DNA of 64,000 nucleotides. Source: Streptomyces termitum. GTDB lineage: Bacteria; Actinomycetota; Actinomycetes; Streptomycetales; Streptomycetaceae. The stretch lies in contig NZ_BMUL01000004.1 in NCBI RefSeq assembly GCF_014650175.1, forward strand, positions 372,001-436,000. The letters are read 5' to 3'. Shown here in pieces: positions 1-6,526 of the stretch. How positions within the stretch are numbered: the stretch's first letter is position 1; the number at the start of each line of letters is the position of its first letter. Under the pieces are notes generated by a model, which was not told the origin of the DNA, did not search any database, and worked only from the letters and a program-made list of their open reading frames with translations. A program made the position numbers and the translations under genes.

Positions 1-165
1 AAAAAGATTGGTCGTCACCATGGGTGATGGCATCAGCGTGACCCAAACTGAAGGCCCTGGGTTCGTAGTGTCGCCAAGTGTTCCGTGAGTTCGGTTCGGC
101 AATCGGCTTCGTCAACCTGCTTGGCGTGGGTAATTGCCAAGATGTGCGGATCGGGCCGTCGATAT
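1..165. other. Left-edge sequence without a supportable gene
   Basis: The first 165 bases are less GC-rich than what follows. On the minus strand a reading frame closing at about position 33 has a natural-looking amino-acid composition near its end (ITHAKQVDEADCRTELTEHL), but no start or family can be assigned. It may be the tail of a decayed gene. I see no promoter, RNA gene or repeat here. Confidence 0.3.
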
Positions 166-885
166 CTATCGAGGCTGCTTCCACTCGGTCCGGGTGAGTT
201 GATACTCGACTTCACCGTGCTCGGAGTCCTCGATCGCCTCCGGCCGGTCCCCGGTGAAGTTCCGGACGAAGGACAGGCCCGTTTTCTCCATGACGCGACG
301 GGAGCGGACGTTGACGGCCATGGTGTTCGCGGTGACCCGCTCGACCCCGAGTTCCGCGAACCCCTTGTGGACCAGGGCCCGGGACCCCTCGGTGGCATAG
401 CCGTGCCCCCACGCCGCCTGGTTCAACCGGTAACCGAGCTCGACCACGGCGGGACCGTGCTCCTCCAGCGGTCGGAACTCGAACCAGCCCAGGAACGCGC
501 CGGTGGTCCTTTCCCGCGCGGCCCAGTAACCGCGGGGCTCCCGGCACGGGTAGTCGTGCAGGAGCCGCGGCAGGGTCCGCGTCCCGACCGGCTCCCGACT
601 TGCGGGGCGGCCGCCGTTGATGAGGCGCATGACCTCGGGGTCGTTGTCCAGGGCGAGCAAGTGGTCGATGTCGGCCGCCGTGAACGCGCGCAGGACGAGC
701 CGGTCGGTCTCCAGGAAGTCGGACGTGCCGCGATCCTCACCACGGGGAGGCTGGGCCCGCCACTGTTTTCCGATCGGCGGCGGACGGTGGTGTGCATGCC
801 GCGCGGGCCTCGGACGGCTCGGCCGGGACGCCCCGCTCGAAGCGGGCCCGGCTCGGGCGAGTGCGACGAGGCGGGGTGCATCCAC
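166..885 (-). CDS. GNAT-family N-acetyltransferase (RimJ/RimL-like)
   Basis: The product looks like a RimJ/RimL-type acetyl-CoA-dependent N-acetyltransferase. The family signature begins at FLETDRLVLRAFTAADIDHL, followed by a bulky mid-domain and the acetyl-CoA loop region (GHGYATEGSRALVHKGF), then NVRSRRVMEKTGLSFVRNF, typical of the C-terminal half. The open frame extends about 55 residues upstream of the normal family start, through a Pro/Arg-rich stretch that does not look native. No clear in-frame start sits just before the conserved domain, so the annotated start (885) is doubtful and a 5' frameshift or sequencing error is possible. The C-terminus is complete. The substrate is unknown. 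Confidence 0.75.
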   Translation of the reverse strand: MDAPRLVALARAGPASSGASRPSRPRPARHAHHRPPPIGKQWRAQPPRGEDRGTSDFLETDRLVLRAFTAADIDHLLALDNDPEVMRLINGGRPASREPVGTRTLPRLLHDYPCREPRGYWAARERTTGAFLGWFEFRPLEEHGPAVVELGYRLNQAAWGHGYATEGSRALVHKGFAELGVERVTANTMAVNVRSRRVMEKTGLSFVRNFTGDRPEAIEDSEHGEVEYQLTRTEWKQPR

Positions 886-1104
886 GGCCCGCCGGCGTTG
901 CTGGCCGACTCGATGAGCTTGAAGGGCATGACCAGGGCGGCGACCCGGCTGCCTGCACCCTTGGTGCCTTGCGCCCGCCTGCCGTGCCGGGGGCGTCCGG
1001 GGTCTTCACCGGGGTGGTGGCGCCGGTCGTCGATCGGGGGTGGCGAGGGTGGTGGTCGACTCGGAGGGTGTGGTGTTCGGCCTCGTCAGCGGCTATGCAT
1101 GGTG

Positions 1105-1125
1105 TGTATACATGGCAGGTATAGT
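1105..1125 (+). promoter_or_regulatory. Probable leaderless promoter with an 8-bp palindrome
   Basis: A TATAGT hexamer (1120-1125) lies eight bases before the ATG of the downstream membrane-protein gene, which fits a leaderless transcript. Just upstream, TGTATACA (1105-1112) is a perfect palindrome resembling a GntR-type half-operator pair. No good -35 box is visible. The region between the GNAT gene and this site shows nothing else. Confidence 0.4.
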
Positions 1126-1133
1126 TCCGCGGT

Positions 1134-1766
1134 ATGGCTCCTCTGACCGCATTTCGCCGCGACAGCCCCGGCACCGTGCTCACCGCGACCGCCGTCTTCG
1201 GACTGCTGCTCGGCTGGGCGACGTACGGCCTGCACGGGATATGGCCCTGGCTGGACCGGGCGACCAACTCGTCGTCCACCTGGATCATCTGGACCGCCGT
1301 GGCCGGTGCGCTGATCCGCGACCGGTGGGTCGCCGTCTGGAGCGGTGCGCTGATGATGCTCGCGACCTGCTGCGGCTACTACGCGGCGTCCGCTCTCGGG
1401 GGCACCTTCGGGGCCGGAGGGCTCGGGACCGCCGCCGTGTGGGCGGCGGCCGGACTGGCCGGAGGGCCCCTGCTGGGGTGGGCGGGGTGGGCCGTACGGC
1501 GTGCGCGGAGCGAGCTGCGCGCGGTTGCCGGAGCCGTCATCGCCATGGTGGTGCTGGGGGAGGGGCTCTGGCTGGGGCTGGCGCTCCGCTACTGGGAAAC
1601 GGCGTTCGTCTTCCTGGCCGCCGGTGTGCTGCTCACCGCCCTCCTGACCGTCTACCTGGCGCGCGCCGGGGTGCGCCGCTCCTGGCTGTGCGCGGTACTC
1701 GCTCCCGTGGGCGGCCTCGTCTTCTACCTCGCCGAGAAGGGCATCCTCAACGGCCTGATCGGATAG
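1134..1766 (+). CDS. Integral membrane protein (DUF6518-like)
   Basis: A 210-residue protein with about six hydrophobic helices and short charged loops, ending in LAEKGILNGLIG. It resembles the small actinobacterial DUF6518 family, whose function is unknown. The ATG has no upstream Shine-Dalgarno, but a TATAGT -10 box eight bases away supports leaderless translation. It appears to be transcribed alone. The long gap before the next gene has only GC-rich sequence until the palindromes at 2041. Confidence 0.7.
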   Translation: MAPLTAFRRDSPGTVLTATAVFGLLLGWATYGLHGIWPWLDRATNSSSTWIIWTAVAGALIRDRWVAVWSGALMMLATCCGYYAASALGGTFGAGGLGTAAVWAAAGLAGGPLLGWAGWAVRRARSELRAVAGAVIAMVVLGEGLWLGLALRYWETAFVFLAAGVLLTALLTVYLARAGVRRSWLCAVLAPVGGLVFYLAEKGILNGLIG

Positions 1767-2040
1767 GCGTGACGTCGTCGGACCCCCACCCGCCGAACGC
1801 GCGAGCCGCGGTGCGGGCCGGGCGAACCTCCTGACGGGTGCGGCGTACGGCGGCTGTTCGCGGGCCGGGTCCCCTCCGCCGTCCGCCACCGGGGACGGCG
1901 ACGTGCGGGCTGCGGACGACGCGCCGGTGCGCCTTCGCCGCCCGGCACCGAGGCCGGTGGCGACGGCCTGGCCCGGTCCGGACGCGGAGGAGAGGGCCGT
2001 CACTTCACGGCGTCTTGTCCGTGTCTCCCCCGCGCTCTAC

Positions 2041-2071
2041 CTTACTTTGAAGTAAGTTTACTTCGGAGTAA
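2041..2071 (+). promoter_or_regulatory. Tandem hyphenated palindromes upstream of the stress-protein operon
   Basis: Two inverted repeats sit directly before the ribosome-binding site. CTTACTT-TG-AAGTAAG spans 2041-2056 and TTACT-TCGG-AGTAA spans 2058-2071; between them AAGTAA-GT-TTACTT forms a third overlapping dyad. This arrangement suggests cooperative binding of a dimeric repressor (MarR or TetR type, inferred) that controls the Usp/cyclase operon. The second palindrome overlaps the AAGGAGG ribosome-binding site (2070-2076). Confidence 0.55.
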
Positions 2072-2082
2072 GGAGGTTGGCC

Positions 2083-2532
2083 GTGGCCGCCTATCGGACT
2101 GTGCTGGTCGGCACGGACGGTTCTGAGTCGTCGTTCGCGGCGGTCGCGAGCGCCGCGCGGCTCGCGGTCGCCTGCCGGGCCGAGCTCGTGATCGCCTGCG
2201 CGTACTCGCCGATGCGCGGGCCCGATCTGGACGAGGCGAAGGACCGGCTGGGAGCCGAGGCGTACCAGGTGGTGGGCTCGTCGCCTGCCGAGGCCACCCT
2301 GCGCGCCGCCCAGGACAAGGCCCGGGGCGAAGGGGCGGAAGACGTCCGGACGGTCGCGGTGGAGGACCGGCCCGTCCCGGCCCTGGAGCGGATCGCCCGG
2401 GAGTGCGGGGCGGACCTGATCGTCGTCGGCAACCGGGGGCTGAGCTCGCTCGCCGGACGGATCCTCGGCTCGGTGCCGGCCGACATCGCGCGGAAGGCCG
2501 GTCTCGACGTGCTGATCGTGCACACCACGTGA
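2083..2532 (+). CDS. Universal stress protein (UspA domain)
   Basis: A single-domain UspA protein of 149 residues. It opens with YRTVLVGTDGSESS (first strand plus nucleotide-contacting Asp) and closes with the ATP-binding signature (ADLIVVGNRGLSSLAGRILGSVPADIARKAGLDVLIVH). The expected G-2x-G-9x-G(S/T)-type loop is present, so ATP binding is likely. A TTG at 2077 abuts the AAGGAGG site with no spacer; the GTG at 2083 has a normal six-base spacer and is preferred. Its stop overlaps the start of the cyclase gene, implying a coupled pair in which a nucleotide-binding stress protein and a nucleotide cyclase are co-expressed. Confidence 0.85.
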   Translation: MAAYRTVLVGTDGSESSFAAVASAARLAVACRAELVIACAYSPMRGPDLDEAKDRLGAEAYQVVGSSPAEATLRAAQDKARGEGAEDVRTVAVEDRPVPALERIARECGADLIVVGNRGLSSLAGRILGSVPADIARKAGLDVLIVHTT

Positions 2533-3746
2533 GTGCGGTGGGGCCCGGCCGGAAGGCGGCGGACGATCCGGCGGACGGTGAAGCGCTGCACCGGGCCGTC
2601 GAGGAACTCCTCCTCGACGGCGGCCGTCGCTGGACCCGGCGGGACATCGCCGAGCGGTCCGGGGTCGGCCCGGAGCGCTCCGCGCAGATCTGGCGGGCGC
2701 TCGGCTTTCCCGTGGTCGACGACCGCGCGAGGGTGTTCACCGACGCCGACGTCGAGGCGCTGCGCTCGGGCGAACGGCTCATCGCCGCCGGGCTCATCAC
2801 CGAGGAGGACGAGACGATGATGGCCCGCGCCCTGGGCCACCACCTTTCCCGGCTCGCCGAATGGCAGATGCGGACCCTGTGGACCTGGCTCGGCCGCGAC
2901 CTTCCCGAAGGCGATGCCCGGGGCCTTCCCGAAGACGACGCCCCGGCCCTCCCCGAAGGCGGCGCCCGTGACCTCCCCGAAGGCAACGCCCGGGACCGGG
3001 CGGCGCTGATCGCGCACGCCGCCCGGCTGCTGCCGGAGATGGAACTGCTCCAGCGGCACGTGTGGCGCCGGCACCTCGCGGCCCACGCCGGACGCGTGCT
3101 CGCCGCGGACGACGAGGAACCGTCCCGCCGGCCCGCGCGGACGCACGCGACGAACGGCGGGACCGGTACGGAGGAGGCGGCGCCGGGCGGCGGGGAGCCG
3201 TCCCCGGGCGGCACCGACATCCGTCACCTGGCGGTGGGCTTCACCGACATGGTCGCCTACACCCGGATGACCCGGGGACTGGACAGCACCGCCCTCGCCC
3301 GGGTCCTCGACCGGTTCGAGGCCCTGGTCGGCGACGTGGTCGCCGAAGGGCGGGGCCGCGTGGTGAAGACCATCGGCGACGAGGTGCTCTTCGTGTGCGA
3401 GTCCGCACCCGACGCGGCCGGCATCGCGTGGGAACTGGCCGCCCGCGCCGGCCGCGACCGGACCCTGCCGCGGCTGCGCACGGGGCTCGCCCACGGCCCG
3501 GTCCTCAACCGGTACGGCGACGTGTACGGGGCGGCGGTCAACATCGCCGCGCGGCTCACCGCCGTGGCCCGCCCCGGCACCGTGCTCGTCGACACCGCCT
3601 TCGCCGGTGAACTGGCGGGCACGACCGCGTACTCCCTGAAAGCGCTCCGCCCGGTGTCGGTGCGGGGCTACAGCCGGCTCCGCCCCGTCCTGCTGCGGGT
3701 GGCCCGCCCCGGCGGGCCGCCGCCGGTGGACTCCCCGCGCCTCTGA
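2529..3746 (+). CDS. Class III adenylate/guanylate cyclase with N-terminal HTH-like domain
   Basis: About 405 residues, starting at a GTG that overlaps the upstream stop (GTGA). The N-terminal 130 residues contain a winged-helix/MerR-like region (RRDIAERSGVGPERSAQIWRALGF) similar to the regulatory half found in actinobacterial cyclases. Then comes a linker with four 8-residue repeats (LPEGDARG type), and finally a cyclase homology domain. Both metal-binding aspartates (VGFTDMVAY and VKTIGDEVLF) and the Asn/Arg transition-state pair (GAAVNIAARL) are present, so it should be active. No membrane segment is seen, so it is a soluble enzyme making cAMP, or less likely cGMP. Confidence 0.85.
   Translation: MSAVGPGRKAADDPADGEALHRAVEELLLDGGRRWTRRDIAERSGVGPERSAQIWRALGFPVVDDRARVFTDADVEALRSGERLIAAGLITEEDETMMARALGHHLSRLAEWQMRTLWTWLGRDLPEGDARGLPEDDAPALPEGGARDLPEGNARDRAALIAHAARLLPEMELLQRHVWRRHLAAHAGRVLAADDEEPSRRPARTHATNGGTGTEEAAPGGGEPSPGGTDIRHLAVGFTDMVAYTRMTRGLDSTALARVLDRFEALVGDVVAEGRGRVVKTIGDEVLFVCESAPDAAGIAWELAARAGRDRTLPRLRTGLAHGPVLNRYGDVYGAAVNIAARLTAVARPGTVLVDTAFAGELAGTTAYSLKALRPVSVRGYSRLRPVLLRVARPGGPPPVDSPRL
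2901..2996 (+). repeat. Four 24-bp coding repeats in the cyclase linker
   Basis: Four imperfect 24-bp units start at 2901, 2925, 2949 and 2973. Each encodes a version of LPEG(D/G/N)AR(G/D), with LPEDDAPA as the variant second unit. They lie between the HTH-like region and the catalytic domain and probably act as a flexible spacer. Copy number could vary between strains. Confidence 0.8.
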
Positions 3747-3789
3747 GAGCGGGAAGGCGCGACCGGCTCGGGGTCCGCGCCCCGGTCGG

Positions 3790-3810
3790 CCGTGCGGACA
3801 CCCCGCACGG
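3790..3810 (+). terminator. Hairpin after the cyclase gene
   Basis: An 8-bp perfect stem (CCGTGCGG/CCGCACGG) with a 5-base loop lies 44 bp after the cyclase stop. There is no U-tract, as is usual for this GC range. Confidence 0.4.
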
Positions 3811-4106
3811 TCACCGGAGCGCGGACGGACCCCGCCGGGCGGCCGGTGCCCCAGGGGCGGGTGGCGCGTACGCGGCCCGGTGCCGACGGGGCCGTACGCG
3901 CGACCCCCGGTCACGGACGGTTCGAAGCCGGTGGGTCCGGTCCGCGGCGGCGGAGTCCGGGAAGTCCGGTATCCGCTCCGGCGGGCCCCGTCCGCGCTGC
4001 CGCCCGGCGGGTCCGGGCGCGGGCCCCCTCATCAGCGCGTTCTGCTCCGGCGGCCCCCGCAGGGCGGTCGAGTGGCGGCGCTCCCACATGCCAAAGATGA
4101 AAACCA

Positions 4107-4118
4107 AGGGTTAACTCA
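4107..4118 (+). promoter_or_regulatory. AGGGTTAACTCA element
   Basis: This 12-mer matches 11 of 12 positions with AGGTTTAACTCA at 13908-13919, in the ROK/ABC divergent promoter. Both sit upstream of genes of the same glycan-use locus, so they may be operators for one regulator, plausibly the ROK protein. This is an inference from similarity of position and sequence. Confidence 0.4.
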
Positions 4119-4179
4119 AGACGGAAGGAAAGTCGTGTAGGAATATTGACCACGCGCCGGGAGGGGCGGCAAGGTTCGG

Positions 4180-4195
4180 GGAGAGCGCTCTCTCC
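4180..4195 (+). promoter_or_regulatory. LacI-family-type operator (CebR-like palindrome)
   Basis: GAGAGCGCTCTC at 4181-4192 is a perfect 12-bp palindrome centred on GCGC. It resembles the GGGAGCGCTCCC operator of the Streptomyces cellobiose regulator CebR. It lies about 35 bp before the first secreted-enzyme gene. No LacI-family gene is in the window, so a regulator encoded elsewhere would bind it. This links the locus to beta-glucan or cello-oligosaccharide induction. Confidence 0.6.
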
Positions 4196-4227
4196 GAGCT
4201 TCTCTCACCCCAAGGAGAACCCCCCTC

Positions 4228-6423
4228 ATGTCTGTATTCGGCATGCCCGCGTCCGCTCCGCCACCCGTCCGCGGGCGGGTGCGGCGCGGCCTCACGGGCG
4301 CCGTGGTCACCGCGATGGCCGCCACCCTCCTCTCCGTCGTCCCGGTCACGTCGGCGCAGGCGGCCGAGACCCTGCTCTCCCAGGGGAGGACGGCCACCGC
4401 CTCCTCCCTCGAAGGAGCCGTCTTCTCCGCCGCGAACGCCGTCGACGGGAACCTCGGCACCCGCTGGGCCAGCCAGTGGAACGACGCTCAGTGGCTCCAG
4501 GTCGACCTCGGCGCCAGCAAGCGGCTCAGCCGGGCCGTCCTCACCTGGGAGGGCGCCTACGGCAAGGACTACGAGATCCAGGCGTCCGAGAACGGCACCG
4601 ACTGGCGCACCGTCACCACCATCACCTCCGGCGACGGCGGCACCGACGAGGTCGCCCTCGGCGGCACCGGCCGCTACGTCCGCATGAACGGCCTCACGAG
4701 AGCCACCGGCTACGGCTATTCCCTCTGGGAGTTCCAGGTGTACGGCGAGACCGACGGCACCGGCCCGACCCTGCCCGGCGGCGGCGACCTCGGCCCCGAC
4801 GTGCACGTCTTCGACCCGTCCACGCCCGGCCTCCAGGCCAAACTGGACGAGGTCTTCCGGCAGCAGGAGTCGGACCAGTTCGGCTCCGGCCGCCACGCCT
4901 TCCTGCTCAAGCCCGGCACGTACGACGGGCTCAACGCCCAGCTCGGCTTCTACACCCAGATCGCCGGCCTCGGTGTCCGGCCGGGCGAGACCACCATCAA
5001 CGGCGACATCACCGTCGACGCCGGATGGTTCAACGGCAACGCCACCCAGAACTTCTGGCGCGGCGCCGAGGGCCTCACCGTCGACCCGGTGAGCGGCACC
5101 GACCGCTGGGCCGTCTCCCAGGCGTCCTCCTTCCGCCGCATGCACGTCAAGGGCAGCCTCGACCTCTCCCCGAACGGCTACGGCTGGGCCTCCGGCGGCT
5201 ACATCGCCGACTCCAAGATCGACGGCCAGGTCGGCAACTACTCGCAGCAGCAGTGGTACACCCGAGACAGCTCCATCGGCGGCTGGACCAACGGCGTCTG
5301 GAACCAGGTCTTCTCCGGCACCGAGGGCGCCCCGCCGACCGCCTTCCCCGAGCCGAAGTACACCACCCTGGAGACCACCCCGATCTCCCGCGAGAAGCCC
5401 TACCTGATCTGGCAGGACGGCCAGTACAAGGTCTTCGTCCCCGCCAAGCGGACCAACGCCCGCGGCACCACCTGGGCGAACGGCACCCCGCAGGGCGAGA
5501 CGATCCCGCTCAGCCGGTTCTACGTGGTCAAGCCCGGCACCACCGCCGAGACCATGAACCAGGCCGTCCGGCAGGGCCTTCACCTGCTCATCACGCCCGG
5601 CGTCTACCACGTCGACCGGCCGATCGAGATCGACCGCGCGGGCACCGTCGTGCTCGGCCTCGGCCTCGCCACGATCATCCCCGACAACGGTGTCGCCGCG
5701 ATGAAGGTCGCCGACGTCGACGGCGTCCGCCTCGCCGGCTTCCTCGTCGACGCGGGGCCGGTCAACTCCCCGGTCCTGCTGGAGATAGGCCCGCGGAACT
5801 CGTCCTCCGACCACGCCGCCGACCCGACGACCGTCCAGGACGTCTATATCCGCATCGGCGGCGCGGGCCCCGGCAAGGCCACCACCAGCATGGTCGTCAA
5901 CAGCGACGACGTCATCGTCGACCACACCTGGGTCTGGCGCGCCGACCACGGCGCGGGCGTGGGCTGGGAGACCAACCGCGCCGACTACGGCGTCCGCGTC
6001 AACGGCGACGACGTCCTGGCCACCGGCCTCTTCGTCGAGCACTTCAACAAGTACGACGTCGAGTGGTACGGCGAGCGCGGCCGCACCGTCTTCTTCCAGA
6101 ACGAGAAGGCGTACGACGCCCCCGACCAGGCCGCCATCCAGAACGGCTCCACCAAGGGCTACGCCGCCTACCGCGTCGACGACTCGGTGGACACCCACGA
6201 GGGCTGGGGCCTCGGCAGCTACTGCTACTACAACGTGGACCCGACCATCGTCCAGGACCACGGCTTCAAGGCCCCGGTCAAGCCCGGCGTGAAGTTCCAC
6301 AGCCTGCTGACGGTCTCCCTCGGCGGCAACGGCCACTTCAACCACGTCATCAACGACACCGGGGCGTCCACCGCCCCCGCCGGCAGCTCGACCGTGCCCT
6401 CCACCGTCGTCAGCTTCCCGTGA
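4228..6423 (+). CDS. Secreted F5/8-type (CBM32-like) protein with right-handed beta-helix domain
   Basis: A 731-residue exported protein. Residues 1-46 form a signal peptide with a twin-arginine-like basic start and an AQA cleavage site. Residues about 47-176 are a coagulation factor 5/8 (discoidin, CBM32-like) module (RTATASSLEG...NAVDGNLGTRWAS). Residues about 190-731 show the short repeated strands of a parallel beta-helix (TTINGDITVDAGWF, GTVVLGLGLATIIPDNGVAA, DVIVDHTWVWRADHG), similar to GH55/pectate-lyase-like enzymes. Some database entries name such proteins adenylyl cyclase, which the sequence does not support. Likely an extracellular beta-glucan-active enzyme; the exact reaction is unknown. 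It is followed by a second F5/8 enzyme and a DUF1996 gene. Confidence 0.7.
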   Translation: MSVFGMPASAPPPVRGRVRRGLTGAVVTAMAATLLSVVPVTSAQAAETLLSQGRTATASSLEGAVFSAANAVDGNLGTRWASQWNDAQWLQVDLGASKRLSRAVLTWEGAYGKDYEIQASENGTDWRTVTTITSGDGGTDEVALGGTGRYVRMNGLTRATGYGYSLWEFQVYGETDGTGPTLPGGGDLGPDVHVFDPSTPGLQAKLDEVFRQQESDQFGSGRHAFLLKPGTYDGLNAQLGFYTQIAGLGVRPGETTINGDITVDAGWFNGNATQNFWRGAEGLTVDPVSGTDRWAVSQASSFRRMHVKGSLDLSPNGYGWASGGYIADSKIDGQVGNYSQQQWYTRDSSIGGWTNGVWNQVFSGTEGAPPTAFPEPKYTTLETTPISREKPYLIWQDGQYKVFVPAKRTNARGTTWANGTPQGETIPLSRFYVVKPGTTAETMNQAVRQGLHLLITPGVYHVDRPIEIDRAGTVVLGLGLATIIPDNGVAAMKVADVDGVRLAGFLVDAGPVNSPVLLEIGPRNSSSDHAADPTTVQDVYIRIGGAGPGKATTSMVVNSDDVIVDHTWVWRADHGAGVGWETNRADYGVRVNGDDVLATGLFVEHFNKYDVEWYGERGRTVFFQNEKAYDAPDQAAIQNGSTKGYAAYRVDDSVDTHEGWGLGSYCYYNVDPTIVQDHGFKAPVKPGVKFHSLLTVSLGGNGHFNHVINDTGASTAPAGSSTVPSTVVSFP

Positions 6424-6467
6424 CGACCCGCCGGGGCACGGCACCCGCCGCGCCCCGGCCCCCGGCC

Positions 6468-6495
6468 CCTTCCGGGCGGCGCCCCGCCCGGAAGG
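6468..6495 (+). terminator. Hairpin between the two secreted-enzyme genes
   Basis: An 11-bp perfect stem (CCTTCCGGGCG/CGCCCGGAAGG) with a 6-base loop lies between the genes and close to the next start. It may be a partial terminator or mRNA-stabilising hairpin within an operon. Confidence 0.4.
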
Positions 6496-6526
6496 CACCC
6501 CCCATCGCGTCCGTCCTGGAGCCGCC

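Larger units (their letters stand above)
3747..4227. other. Intergenic region ahead of the glycan-use locus
   Basis: This 480-bp stretch is GC-rich and without coding potential up to about 4080, then becomes locally A/T-richer, as expected for a promoter. It contains an AGGGTTAACTCA element (4107-4118), a TTGACC box (4146-4151), the LacI-type palindrome at 4181 and an AAGGAG ribosome-binding site before the ATG at 4228. Confidence 0.6.

Noticed and set aside
33..165. C-terminal remnant of a minus-strand gene at the left edge
   Set aside because: Composition looks natural but it is too short, has no identifiable family and overlaps the acetyltransferase end when extended.
4228..6423. Adenylyl cyclase label used for similar proteins
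   Set aside because: The protein is secreted, has an F5/8 module and beta-helix, and lacks cyclase catalytic motifs.
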